A stretch of 64,000 nt of DNA from Segatella copri (GTDB lineage Bacteria > Bacteroidota > Bacteroidia > Bacteroidales > Bacteroidaceae): the NCBI RefSeq assembly GCF_009494395.1, contig NZ_VZCB01000052.1, forward strand, positions 124,001 to 188,000, written 5' to 3'. The notes beneath the pieces were generated by a model that had not been told where the DNA came from, ran no database searches, and saw nothing but the letters and a program-made list of their open reading frames with translations. Positions 1 to 9,161 of this stretch are shown in pieces. Each line of letters opens with the position of its first letter. Position 1 is the first letter of the stretch. The position numbers and the translations under genes are program-made.

Positions 1-658
1 CTGGATTTAAGCGAAGCAGGGAATCCTTAACTACTTTAGTTTGACGAGCGCCACTCTCACGATAGAACGGACCTGAAAAACGGCTAGGCCAGTGACATAC
101 AATGACAGCCACATCATCACCTCCCATTTCACCACGTACGGTAAGGAATCCGCGAGTCATGAAAGCCGAATCCTTTTCCAATTCCTGAACATAAGGAACC
201 AATTTTACATTCTTGACGTTGAAAAGTGCTGGATTATAAAGTAAAGCACAGTCAATACCACGCTTATCAGGACCCTCAACATGACAGAATTGCATATTGC
301 GAGCCTTCAAAGGAGGCTGAGCTGTAAGATCTTTCAAGACGTTGGCATTCTCCACCTCGGCAAGACCAATAAATGCACATCCCACGTTAGGCAGCACATC
401 AGTACCCATATCAGCAAGGGCTCTGGACATATTCTTCAATTTGTTGGTATACTTCATACCATTCCATCCCTTGGCAGGCAAATATTCATAATCATTCTTA
501 CCCGCATCATGACAGGTATCAAAGAGATTCTCCTGATTGTAGAATCCAACAGCATATACCTGAAACTGTTTACCACTAGAAGCCTTTGATTTCTTCTGGG
601 CAATAGCACCCAAACTTATAAAAAGTAAGGCTGCCAAAAAAAGCATTTGTTTTCTCAT
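1..658 (-). CDS. Endonuclease/exonuclease/phosphatase family protein, secreted (partial, C-terminus outside window)
   Basis: Reading the minus strand from the ATG at 658 gives MRKQMLFLAALLFISLGAIA, a clear signal peptide, followed by about 200 residues before the window ends. The mature part contains FYNQENLFDT near the start, GLAEVEN further on, and VIVCHWPSR near the window edge. This pattern (QENLFD, E in the GLAEVEN block, HWPSR) is typical of the EEP metal-dependent phosphohydrolase/nuclease superfamily, in which the Glu binds the metal and the His belongs to the active site. The catalytic C-terminal block is outside the window, so substrate (DNA, RNA or phospholipid) cannot be judged. 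Export is likely to the periplasm or surface. A possible -7 box (CAAAGATA on the plus strand, 731-738) lies upstream. Confidence 0.8.
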   Translation of the reverse strand, partial: MRKQMLFLAALLFISLGAIAQKKSKASSGKQFQVYAVGFYNQENLFDTCHDAGKNDYEYLPAKGWNGMKYTNKLKNMSRALADMGTDVLPNVGCAFIGLAEVENANVLKDLTAQPPLKARNMQFCHVEGPDKRGIDCALLYNPALFNVKNVKLVPYVQELEKDSAFMTRGFLTVRGEMGGDDVAVIVCHWPSRFSGPFYRESGARQTKVVKDSLLRLNP

Positions 659-1171
659 ACCACCTATTTAATATTAAAGTTATATACTTTTTACTATGCA
701 CACAGCACACAACTGTGCGATTTTGTTGGGCAAAGATAGTACAAAAACCGCAGATTTCCCCATAAAAATGAATATTTTTTCAGAATTCATTCATTTTTAA
801 CTAAAAAGACTTTCTTTTTCCGAAAAATTCTGCCAAAACATTCAGAATAGCTAAAAATGAGCAATTTACGAGAGTCTCACCTCAATAGTGGTAATGATTT
901 GGCAACGGTTCTAATTTCTGCAATCTGCACAAGATTGCTTGTCAAACAACTCTTCTTGATTTGCTTGCAAAAGTATAATAAAAATTTTGATTGGCAAAAA
1001 TGCTGCTCGTTTTTTATGATTTATTTTCAGAACATATTTGGAATGTGATTAAAATTGTAACTTAGGACTGACTCGGAACAGTCCAATCTGTCTTTTTACC
1101 TACTTTAAGGTATTGCAAATATATACTAAAATTCGTACCTTTGCAGCCGATTTTGAATATTCAAACAGAGA
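659..1171. other. Intergenic region between divergent genes
   Basis: This AT-rich stretch holds the promoter region of the leftward nuclease gene and, at its right end, the promoter of the rightward TonB-type gene. A 63-codon open frame at 857-1048 has no recognisable composition or motif and no credible start context, so I do not call it. No RNA gene was recognised. Confidence 0.5.
1112..1143 (+). promoter_or_regulatory. Bacteroidetes-type promoter for the 1172 receptor gene
   Basis: ATTG at 1112-1115 and TACCTTTG at 1136-1143, separated by 20 bases, match the Bacteroidetes primary-sigma pattern (TTTG, 19-20 bases, TAnnTTTG). The start codon is about 28 bases downstream. The sequence GGTATTGCA upstream and TACCTTTGCAGCC downstream are shared with the promoter at 3758-3789. 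Confidence 0.7.
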
Positions 1172-3652
1172 ATGAGGCTACGATATGCTTATGTGCCTGT
1201 ACTTTTGCTCATGTCCTTTTCGGCAATGGCAAATGTATGGGCTTCGTCATTCCTTTCTCATAACGAAAGGGATTTTCGTCTTGCTGTGTCGGGTGATACG
1301 GTAAGGGGAAGTCGTACCTCTAAGCAGGATTCCATCTTCAAGACACTCAATCTCGACGAGGTGGTGGTGACCGCTGCCATCAAGGAGGTGGAGATGAAGG
1401 GCGATACCACGGTCATCAATGCCAATGCCTTCAAAACTCCCGAGGGGGCTTACCTCGAAGAACTCTTGAAGCGTGTGCCTGGCTTGGAATACGACAAGCA
1501 GGACAAGACGATAACCTACAACGGTCTTCCCATCCATGAAATCAATGTCAATGGCGAGAGTTTCTTTGGCGGCAACAGCACCCTCGCCCTCGAAAACCTG
1601 CCAGCCAAACTGGTGAGCAAAATCAAGGTATATGACAAGCGGAGCGAACTGGAGAAAATCACCAAGGTGCGCAAGGGAGGCGAGAACTATGTGCTGGACT
1701 TGCAGACCAAGCGAGAATTTAACGGCACGCTGATTACTTCGGCTGGCATCGGCAGGGGCAACAACGATAAGAAGGAGGCTGAGTTGATTTCCAATTTGTT
1801 CCGACAGACAGGCGACAATATTTCCGTGATAGCCCGAAGTGGCAACCGATATATGACTTCTCTCTGTCCCGACAACCGACAGGACAATGTGGCGATGAAC
1901 TTTGCCAAGAAGTTCTCCAAGCGGTTCACCCTCTATGGCAACATGATGTACAACCATTATGCCAGTGGCAACGAGAGCACCCTGTATAGCGAGCAATACC
2001 TCGCCACAGGCAACCGTTACCAGAACTCGGCATCCACCAGCACCAATCGCAACACGATGGGCAATGGTTCGTTGGGCATGAGGTGGAGCTTGGATGACAA
2101 GACCTATTTTAATATAGGTGGAAACTTCAGCAGGTCGAAGAGCGACAACACCAGCGACAGCCAGCAATCCACCTCTTCAGAAGGCGATGAGCGTATCAAC
2201 AGCATCACGAGAAACTCGGATTCGAAGAGCGACAGCCATTCGTTCTCCGTCAATGCCGACATCACCCGAGTGTTCAACGACAAGGGTACGAGCATCAGCC
2301 TCACGGGTAGTTACTCCGACAGCAAGAGTACCAACGAGTCACATTCCCTTTCCGAGACCACTTACTATCAGTTGGAGAGCAGTCTGGGTGGCGATTCCGT
2401 GCTTTATCGCAACCAATACCAGCACTCCCCCTCCACCAATCGTGCCTATTCCGTAGGCATCAACTTGACGCACCCCTTGGCTGAGAACTTGCACCTGCAA
2501 CTCGGCTATCGCTATTCTGCCAACCGACAGGTGAGCGACAGGATTACTTACGAGAGCGAAGTATATCAAGACAGTTTGAGCAACTATACCCAGAGTCGGA
2601 CTTATTCCCACGAACTCAGCCTTTATTTCAATTATAATGGCAAGCGATGGCAGGTGAATACGGGTGTGCAGATGCATCCAGAGCGGAGAAGTCTTGACCA
2701 GAAGACTGGGCTGCTCTATGCTGATACGGTGAGGACGAGCGTGAATTGGAACCCACAGTTGAATGTGTCATGGCATCAAGGCAAGACTCGCTTCGAGCTG
2801 AATTATGACGGTAGTAGCCGACAGCCCGACCTCGGTAGCTTGATGTCGCTCACCGATAATAGCGACCCGCTGCACATCACCCATGGCAATCCTTCGCTCA
2901 AAGCATCCTATAATCAGAATTTCCGATTGACAGGTAGGAACACTCGCCTCGGTCTTTCGGGCGATGTTAATTTCAGCAACACCTATAACAGTCAGACGCA
3001 AGCCGTCTTTTACAACCTTGCCACTGGTGGCACGGAGACTTATCCTGTGAATGTGAATGGCAACTGGAATATGCGCACTAGTCTTCGTTATCAGAAGCGA
3101 TGGAAGAAACGGTTCAATCTCTCCGCTCGCACAGGTGCCAACTTTAGCCAAAGTGTAGCCTTGGTGAACGAGGGGAAGAGCGAGGAGCCAGACCGCAGCG
3201 TCACCCACAATACGTCGTATAATGCCAACCTTCGCTTGGGTTATCAGCCGAAATGGGGAGGCTTCGACTTGCAGGGCGATTGGCGTTATCGCCATGCCAC
3301 CAACCAACTCCGGGGTACATCCAACTATACCCGAAGCTATAACTTTTCGCTGAATACCTATGCAGAGCTTCCTCTTGGTTTCCTGGTCAAGAGCGATGCT
3401 GCATACTCTTTCCGTAACGGCACCAACATCAAAAAAGGTGAAGACGACCAAGTGGTTTGGAACTTGGGGGCATCTTGGCAATTCCTCAAAAAGAAGCAAG
3501 CCGAGCTTTTGCTCTATTGGTCAGATATTCTCAGCGACAAGAAAAACTATTATCGCAATGTTACGGCGACAGGATTGACGGAAAGCCGTACCTCACAAAT
3601 TGGCAGCTACTTCATCATCAGTTTTAAGTATCGGCTGAATAAGCAACTGTGA
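1172..3652 (+). CDS. TonB-dependent receptor-like outer-membrane beta-barrel protein (OMP_b-brl_3 type)
   Basis: The 826-residue protein begins with a signal peptide ending near ANVWA. Residues about 60-170 form a plug-like region (LDEVVVTAAIKEVEMKGDT, then LEELLKRVPGLEYD and INVNGESFFGG), and the remainder is a Ser/Asn/Tyr-rich barrel with alternating strand patterns to the C-terminus (FIISFKYRLNKQL). This is the outer-membrane beta-barrel family of Bacteroidetes that resembles TonB receptors. Unlike most relatives it lacks an obvious N-terminal carboxypeptidase-regulatory-like domain before the plug. No SusD partner follows, so the cargo is unknown; it could import a peptide, siderophore or glycan, or serve an export role. 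It appears monocistronic with its own promoter at 1112-1143. The strand-repeat region is unusually rich in Ser and Asn. Confidence 0.85.
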   Translation: MRLRYAYVPVLLLMSFSAMANVWASSFLSHNERDFRLAVSGDTVRGSRTSKQDSIFKTLNLDEVVVTAAIKEVEMKGDTTVINANAFKTPEGAYLEELLKRVPGLEYDKQDKTITYNGLPIHEINVNGESFFGGNSTLALENLPAKLVSKIKVYDKRSELEKITKVRKGGENYVLDLQTKREFNGTLITSAGIGRGNNDKKEAELISNLFRQTGDNISVIARSGNRYMTSLCPDNRQDNVAMNFAKKFSKRFTLYGNMMYNHYASGNESTLYSEQYLATGNRYQNSASTSTNRNTMGNGSLGMRWSLDDKTYFNIGGNFSRSKSDNTSDSQQSTSSEGDERINSITRNSDSKSDSHSFSVNADITRVFNDKGTSISLTGSYSDSKSTNESHSLSETTYYQLESSLGGDSVLYRNQYQHSPSTNRAYSVGINLTHPLAENLHLQLGYRYSANRQVSDRITYESEVYQDSLSNYTQSRTYSHELSLYFNYNGKRWQVNTGVQMHPERRSLDQKTGLLYADTVRTSVNWNPQLNVSWHQGKTRFELNYDGSSRQPDLGSLMSLTDNSDPLHITHGNPSLKASYNQNFRLTGRNTRLGLSGDVNFSNTYNSQTQAVFYNLATGGTETYPVNVNGNWNMRTSLRYQKRWKKRFNLSARTGANFSQSVALVNEGKSEEPDRSVTHNTSYNANLRLGYQPKWGGFDLQGDWRYRHATNQLRGTSNYTRSYNFSLNTYAELPLGFLVKSDAAYSFRNGTNIKKGEDDQVVWNLGASWQFLKKKQAELLLYWSDILSDKKNYYRNVTATGLTESRTSQIGSYFIISFKYRLNKQL

Positions 3653-3757
3653 AAAACATATTGAAAATCTTAGATATGTTATGATTTCTCAACAAGACAG
3701 ATGAGAAACCCTATAAATCATAACAAATTACTATTGCAAATTTCATTATTTTTAGGT

Positions 3758-3789
3758 ATTGCACATTATTTAATAAATATGTACCTTTG
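3758..3789 (+). promoter_or_regulatory. Bacteroidetes-type promoter for the lipoprotein operon
   Basis: ATTG at 3758-3761 and TACCTTTG at 3782-3789 with a 20-base spacer, about 62 bases before the ATG at 3852. It would drive the three-gene unit 3852-6427, which ends at the hairpin at 6450-6491. Confidence 0.7.
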
Positions 3790-3851
3790 CAGCCACAAAT
3801 TAAGGGTAATATTTTTAATTAATTATAAACATTTAAAAGAATAATAAAACA

Positions 3852-5265
3852 ATGAAAATTTTTAAGAATTTCATCGGTCTTGCTGCAATGGCTCTTTGCC
3901 TCGGCTTCGCTTCTTGCAGCAGTGATGACGATGCGCCTTCTTATAGTGGGGGGGGCAATTGACAATTCGCCTCTCAAAGCCCTTCTCGAAAGCAAAGGAT
4001 ACACATTCGACGAGAACGGCAAGTTGCTCCTTGATGACAAAGCTAACAGCACAATTTCACTCGACCTTTCAGGCACACAGGTTGATACCGCCGCCTTGAA
4101 AGAGCTTTCAGTTTTCCCTAATTTGAAAGAGTTGAACCTTAGCAACAATGGCTATGGTGAGACTTTCGATTTTTCTGTTCTTCCTGCTCAGATTACAGGC
4201 ATCGACCTCACAAATAACGACATTTACAACTACGACAACCTCGTAAAGGTAACAGTAGAGGAAAATGGCGATGAGACAGTAGAGAACCTTCACAATATAA
4301 CCAAACTTTATTTACCAAAAGATGCTAAGTATAACATTGCTCAGCTCATGCGTTTCTATCGTCAGAATAAGTCTGCCATTGATGGTGGTACTATGGATGT
4401 TGAAATGCAAAATGCTAATGGTGGTTTGGAAAAATATAATACATTGAGGGAGATTCCTGATGCATCTTTAAGAGAATATTTAAAAACTCAATTTTCAGAT
4501 TTGTTTGATGGCGATAAATTGAATATTTATAAACACTTAGGAAACACTCAAAAAATTAACCCCCTATCTATTGGTGAATACCAAGAAGTTGAAAGTGTAG
4601 AAAGTTTGGAGGGTATTGAGTACATAATAAACAATCCATATTGGGAAGGAGCTGTATTGGCAATAATGCCAACTACGAAGGTAGATTTTCCTAAAAATAT
4701 CAACATTCCTTCGACTGTCGTACGATTAGGATTGAAAAACTTGAATTTCCTTGATGGGTTAAATATTACACAAGCAAACTATCTCACTTATGTATATCTC
4801 GAAAACTTGGATAATGTCGAATCTTTAGACTTTAGCCATACAACCAACTTTTTACAAAGAGGAAGTGATGTTGAGTATGACGAAGGTGAAGGTAGTAAAT
4901 TATATGTATTGAATTGCCCAGAACTTAAAAATATCATTTTCCCAAATGCAGAAAAATTGGCTGCTAACGAAATTGATTTGGAATATTTGCTAAAGTTAGA
5001 GAAATGCGACTTGTCTAAATTCTATATGATTTGTAACTTCTCATTAGGAGATTTGGCAACATCCTATAATCTTGTATATCCTAACCTCACAGAACACAAG
5101 GGAGGTCCAAGAGAAAACAAGACATATTTCGCTTGTTCTCAAAGTACTTATGATAGAACTTCAACAAAAGACTTCATTGATAAATACTATACAAACGCTT
5201 CTCCTAAATGCTTAAGCAAAAGTGGTAGTTTGAGAAGTTCTTTGAACAAGGGTATTAGATGGTAA
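3852..5265 (+). pseudogene. Leucine-rich-repeat surface lipoprotein split by a frameshift at a G8 tract
   Basis: The ATG at 3852 opens a lipoprotein signal (MKIFKNFIGLAAMALCLG, then FASCSSDDD) with a lipobox Cys at residue 22. This frame reaches a run of eight G at 3948-3955 and stops at TGA 3960-3962 after 36 codons. The rest of the protein continues in the +1 frame from the same tract to 5265 (AIDNSPLKALLESKGYTF onward). Seven or ten G would join the two parts. Residues after the break carry leucine-rich repeat patterns (ISLDLSGTQVDTAALKELSV, LKELNLSN, ITGIDLTNNDIYNYD), and later segments resemble weaker LRR turns. A start upstream in the second frame is only a TTG inside the signal-peptide coding region and would lose the lipobox, so it is not credible. 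The gene is either phase-variable, inactivated, or carries a homopolymer sequencing error. It heads an operon with the calycin-like and lipoprotein genes that follow. Confidence 0.75.
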
Positions 5266-5299
5266 TAATTCACATGTTAAATATAAAAATCAAAGTAAA

Positions 5300-5782
5300 A
5301 TGAAAAAAATTCTTTTTGCCATGTTTATGGCTTTGACTTTTGTAATGAATGCAAAAGCAAACGTGAGTGATTATGTAGGTGAGTACTATGGTACTTTGTC
5401 AAACATCATGATGAACAACAAGACTGGTTATGCAGACCAAACTATGTCTTTCTTCATCACTGCCGATGGTAAACTTCATGGAGAAATTGGTCAGATTGGC
5501 AAGATGCCAGGTAAGATTACCATAGACATGGATGTTGACATCGACGAGGATGGTAATATGACAGCTGTTTATACCAAGGCTGGCGTTCTTGACTTTACTA
5601 TAAGCATCTTAGGTTCTTCTACACTTTATTTGGATGAGGATGGAGCTGATGACGATGGTGCAACCAGTCCTTTTGTTGGCACTATCAAATCTAATAAGAT
5701 GAACTTTACTCTATATGTAGTTGGTAAATACTTAGGTGCAAGTTTCCCTGCACGAGTAAGCTTCGAGGGTACAAAAAAGTAA
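5300..5782 (+). CDS. Secreted calycin-like beta-barrel domain protein
   Basis: The 160-residue product has a signal peptide (MKKILFAMFMALTFVMNAKA) and a single domain opening with VSDYVGEYYGTLSNIMM and ending FPARVSFEGTKK. The alternating strand pattern and the opening VGxYxGTL resemble the calycin-like domain common in Bacteroides and Prevotella secreted proteins; the match is by eye. An acidic loop lies near residues 95-120 (DEDGADDDG). It follows the broken LRR lipoprotein by 34 bases and precedes another lipoprotein by 3 bases, so all three are probably cotranscribed. Function is unknown; binding of a small hydrophobic ligand at the surface is a family-level guess. Confidence 0.65.
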   Translation: MKKILFAMFMALTFVMNAKANVSDYVGEYYGTLSNIMMNNKTGYADQTMSFFITADGKLHGEIGQIGKMPGKITIDMDVDIDEDGNMTAVYTKAGVLDFTISILGSSTLYLDEDGADDDGATSPFVGTIKSNKMNFTLYVVGKYLGASFPARVSFEGTKK

Positions 5783-5785
5783 CCA

Positions 5786-6427
5786 ATGAGTAGTGTGGTA
5801 AAGAAAATCCAATATATTGTATTTCTTATATTTGCTCTTTTTGCAGTAGCTTCTTGTAGCAGTGATGATAGTTTAACGCAAGAGGCACCAGCAGATGAAT
5901 ATGTAGCAAAAGCAAAAGAATTACTTAATGGAGATGTTGTCCTGTCTACTAAAGCAACCATGAGTGGTGTTGATAAGACTCACTTGGCAAATGGTTGTCC
6001 TACGAAATTCAATTTCACATGGAAAGAAGATGGAACAATGACACTTTCATTGGTCGATTTTACGGTTGGTTCAATGCCACTTGCTGTTACATTTAAATGC
6101 AATACGAAATTTATGAAGTTAAATTCTTGGGACAAAGATGAGCGCCCAGAGGCTGGTTGGATTAAATTTCAAGGCAAAAACGGCAATGTAACAACTGATG
6201 GAGAAGACCCTAAAGATTGCCAAACTGGTAGTGGAGCTTCTGTTGAAGGCTATTTGAATGTAGAAACAAAACAGATTGAATTTATTGTAAATTACAATCT
6301 GATGAACGTTCGTACAGAGACTTTCAAACAAACTATTGACAAGAATCGCATCAACAACTTTGATACGGAATTTGAGCAATACGAAAAAGACCTTCTACAA
6401 TGGAAGAAAGATAATGGCGAAGCATAA
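5786..6427 (+). CDS. Surface lipoprotein of unknown function
   Basis: The 213-residue product has a lipoprotein signal with lipobox VASC followed by SSDDS, the Asp/Ser-rich +2 region often seen in surface-exposed Bacteroidetes lipoproteins. The first 4 to 5 codons (MSSVVKKIQ) precede the hydrophobic segment. The mature region is beta-rich with several Trp and Thr residues (FNFTWKEDGTMTLSLVDF) and ends in a helical segment (FEQYEKDLLQWKKDNGEA). I do not recognise the family with confidence. The gene starts 3 bases after the calycin-like gene and ends 22 bases before a hairpin terminator, so it is the last gene of the operon. Confidence 0.7.
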   Translation: MSSVVKKIQYIVFLIFALFAVASCSSDDSLTQEAPADEYVAKAKELLNGDVVLSTKATMSGVDKTHLANGCPTKFNFTWKEDGTMTLSLVDFTVGSMPLAVTFKCNTKFMKLNSWDKDERPEAGWIKFQGKNGNVTTDGEDPKDCQTGSGASVEGYLNVETKQIEFIVNYNLMNVRTETFKQTIDKNRINNFDTEFEQYEKDLLQWKKDNGEA

Positions 6428-6449
6428 AGGTTTATGTTTCGTATAAAGC

Positions 6450-6491
6450 AAGAAAGAGGGGTATGCCCAGACATATCTCTCTTTCTTTTTG
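6450..6491 (+). terminator. Intrinsic terminator of the lipoprotein operon
   Basis: AAGAAAGAG at 6450-6458 pairs with CTCTTTCTT at 6479-6487, followed by a T-rich run. It lies 22 bases after the stop at 6427. Confidence 0.6.
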
Positions 6492-6806
6492 TAAATAAAA
6501 ACAAAAGAAAGGAAGAAAGAATAAGCCATAGCGAGGCTAAAATCGTGTAAGGAATAGAAATCAACAAAAGGTGTAAACCTTTTCGACATATAAACACTTC
6601 GTTTTCAGAAGCTATACTAAGGTCTGGCTTCGTTGCTACAAGTGAAGGGCTACGCTGGTATAAGCATAAGCCAATATCGGTATAAGTGTGAGCCTATGTC
6701 GATATAAGCGTAGGCTAACGTTGATATAAGCATAAGTCAACGCCGATATAAGCGTCAAGCGATACTGCTATAAGAAGAATTGGATGAAAATAGAATAACG
6801 ATATAA
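6492..6806. other. Intergenic region before the heme uptake operon
   Basis: It contains the 22-bp periodic array at 6657-6766 described separately and ends at the HmuR-like start codon. No canonical TAnnTTTG box was found here, so the operon promoter is not assigned. Confidence 0.5.
6657..6766 (+). repeat. Five degenerate 22-bp tandem repeats
   Basis: Units start at 6657, 6679, 6701, 6723 and 6745, each beginning G(G/A)TATAAG and each exactly 22 bases long. The core is close to GATATAAGCGTAAGCC with drift toward the 3' end. A partial sixth unit (GCTATAAG) starts at 6767. The array lies 40 bases before the HmuR-like start codon. 22 bases equals about two helical turns, so each unit faces the same side of the DNA. 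It cannot be coding at this period. Confidence 0.8.
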
Positions 6807-9161
6807 ATGAAGACAATTAGAAAAGTAATGTTCATGGGGGTGCTCTTGCTTCTTGCCCTGCCAATGGCAGCGCAACGCAAGGTGAAGTTTGCCATCGCAG
6901 AGAAGGCAACCGAGCAACCAATCATCGGCGCAGTCATCACCTACGCCGACAACGAGAAATTGAAATCGCCACAGCGTGTTGTTACCAACATGGATGGTGA
7001 GGCTACCATCTCGGTGCCTCAGAGTGGCAAGTGTTATTACCAGGTGGTATCCGTGGGCTATAACCCTCTGAATGGAACCATCGGAAGCGACAACTCCCTC
7101 AAACTCTTCATGACAGAAGACGTGATGAAGGTGAACGAGGTGGTGGTTACTGGTTCCCGTACCGCCCGACCTATCAAGCTCTCGCCAGTGAGCACGCAGG
7201 TGCTCGGCGGTAAGGAACTGGTAGATGCAGGCTATGCCGACCTGACCAAGGCCCTGCAACAGGAGACACCGGGTATGAACATCCAGAAGGTGGGTTTCGG
7301 CAACGAAATCTCCATGCAGGGCTTGGATGCCCGCCACGTGCTCTTCCTGCAGGACGGTGAGCGATTGACGGGCGACATGGCTGGCAACCTCGACTATGAG
7401 CGATTCAACCTCCATGCCATCGACCGCATCGAAATCGTGAAGGGTGCCAGCAGTACGCTCTATGGCAGTCGTGCATCGGGTGCCGTCATCAACCTCATCA
7501 CCAAGAAAACTACCAAGCCTATCGACATTCAGGCTGGTGTGCGTTGGGGACAGATGAACGAGCGCAACTACAAGAATCCATCCAAGAAGGACTTCCTGTA
7601 TATGTTTGAGAAGAATGCCGACCGCCCGAACCTGCAGAGCTGGGTATCGGCAGGATTCAATGCAGGCAAGGTAACTTCGCAGACGGACGTGTGGTATTCT
7701 TCGAGCGATGCCTTCTACATGTACCAGGCGGAGAACGACAAGAAGGTCTATACCCAAGAGGCGAATCCTTGGCTCGACCACGACGTGACCATTACCAGCG
7801 TGGCTTCCCGTCCGCCAATGGGCATCGAGGGTACAGAGCATATCTCGGTATCGCAGAAGGTATTCTACGACCCTTTCAAGAACCTGGAGATTCTTGCCTA
7901 CGGTAGTGCGTTCTATATGAATACCTACGACCTCATTCAGGATATGACCTTCAGTCAGGCGCGTGACTGGACGGCTGGAACCAAGATTAAGTACTCCTTC
8001 AAGGATTGGTTCAAGATTACCGCCTCCCTTCATGGTGACTTCTACGACCGCTTCAAGCGTCACGAGCGTATCGACGAGCGTACCAAAGTGTATAAGAGCC
8101 GTATCTTCCAGCCTCGCCTCTCCATCACCTCGCAGAAGTTCGAGGGCCACGACCTCATCCTCGGTATCGAGCACCTGAGCGATGACCTGACGAGCGACCG
8201 ATTCAACGGCGATGCCTCCCACATCATGCGCACCCGTTCGCTAAAGGAAACGGAGGCTTTCCTGCAGGACGAGTGGACGATGAACGACCACTGGATGGTT
8301 TCGGCAGGTGTGAGAACCAACTTCAGCCGTGTCTTCGGACTGATGGCGATGCCTAAAATTGCCTTCAAGTGGAGTCCTTCGGATCACTGGGCATGGAGAG
8401 CCAACTATTCGATGGGCTACCGTTCGCCAAGCATCAAGGAGCTGTTCTTCAACTGGGACCACCTCGGCATGTTCATGATTAAGGGTAACCCGGACCTGAA
8501 GCCTGAGAAGAACAACTACGTGAGCCTGGGCACAGAGTACTCGAACGATAACTTCTTCATCTCGGGCAATGTGTATGGCAACTTCTTCCGCAAGAAGATA
8601 GAGGGCGTATGGCGCATCTACGACATGCAGTATAACTTTGAATACACCAACCTCGCCAAGCAGAACCTCATCGGACTGGAGACCATCATGCGCTGGCACT
8701 TCCTCAACCACTTCACGATGAATGCCACCTACAGCTACGTGAACGTGAGCAAGACGGATGGCATCCAGGTGAACACCACTTCGCCTCATGCTGCTACGGC
8801 GAGCCTCGACTATAAGTACAGCAAGAAGAACTACCGACTGGGCGCCACCTTCTCGGCAAGCTACATGGGTGAGAAGAAGTTTGATGTGCAGGACCGACTC
8901 TCTGTAAACGGTAAGAGCCACGATGCCTACTTCCGCTGCCAGTTGCCTCAGTATGTATTGTGCAACCTGTCGGTGATTCAGACCTTCTATAATAAGGTGA
9001 AGGTGACGGTGGGTGTGGATAACATCTTTAACTATGTGCCAAAGACCCTGGGTTCGGGCATCACCATGTTTAACGTGCCAGCCACGGCAGGAGCCAAGGC
9101 GCATGTGCAGGTGGAAGTGTTGGTAGATGAATTGGTAAAAGCATTTAGAAAGAAAAAATAA
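6807..9161 (+). CDS. HmuR-like TonB-dependent heme/iron receptor
   Basis: The 784-residue protein has a signal peptide (MKTIRKVMFMGVLLLLALPM), an N-terminal carboxypeptidase-regulatory-like beta-sandwich (about residues 22-110), a TonB-box/plug domain (VNEVVVTGSRTARPIKLSP, then DLTKALQQETPGMNI and IEIVKGASSTLYGSRASGAV) and a long beta-barrel. The plug pattern is that of siderophore/heme receptors rather than SusC. It is directly followed by an HmuY-type lipoprotein, the known partner of HmuR in Porphyromonas, which supports a heme or related tetrapyrrole substrate. Its stop overlaps the start of the next gene by one base (9161). It is the first gene of a five-gene operon. The region upstream holds the 22-bp array, a plausible place for regulation. 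Confidence 0.85.
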   Translation: MKTIRKVMFMGVLLLLALPMAAQRKVKFAIAEKATEQPIIGAVITYADNEKLKSPQRVVTNMDGEATISVPQSGKCYYQVVSVGYNPLNGTIGSDNSLKLFMTEDVMKVNEVVVTGSRTARPIKLSPVSTQVLGGKELVDAGYADLTKALQQETPGMNIQKVGFGNEISMQGLDARHVLFLQDGERLTGDMAGNLDYERFNLHAIDRIEIVKGASSTLYGSRASGAVINLITKKTTKPIDIQAGVRWGQMNERNYKNPSKKDFLYMFEKNADRPNLQSWVSAGFNAGKVTSQTDVWYSSSDAFYMYQAENDKKVYTQEANPWLDHDVTITSVASRPPMGIEGTEHISVSQKVFYDPFKNLEILAYGSAFYMNTYDLIQDMTFSQARDWTAGTKIKYSFKDWFKITASLHGDFYDRFKRHERIDERTKVYKSRIFQPRLSITSQKFEGHDLILGIEHLSDDLTSDRFNGDASHIMRTRSLKETEAFLQDEWTMNDHWMVSAGVRTNFSRVFGLMAMPKIAFKWSPSDHWAWRANYSMGYRSPSIKELFFNWDHLGMFMIKGNPDLKPEKNNYVSLGTEYSNDNFFISGNVYGNFFRKKIEGVWRIYDMQYNFEYTNLAKQNLIGLETIMRWHFLNHFTMNATYSYVNVSKTDGIQVNTTSPHAATASLDYKYSKKNYRLGATFSASYMGEKKFDVQDRLSVNGKSHDAYFRCQLPQYVLCNLSVIQTFYNKVKVTVGVDNIFNYVPKTLGSGITMFNVPATAGAKAHVQVEVLVDELVKAFRKKK

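Noticed and set aside
857..1048. Short open frame between the nuclease and receptor genes
   Set aside because: No start context, motifs or promoter placed in front of it; composition matches random AT-rich sequence.
1247..2167. Long minus-strand frames opposite the receptor genes (also at 6768-9203)
   Set aside because: They are shadows of the GC-biased codon use of the real genes and contain no recognisable motifs.
3661..3740. Nested inverted repeats after the receptor gene
   Set aside because: Short stems (TTCTCA/TGAGAA and ATGATT/AATCAT) without a T run; not strong enough to call a terminator.
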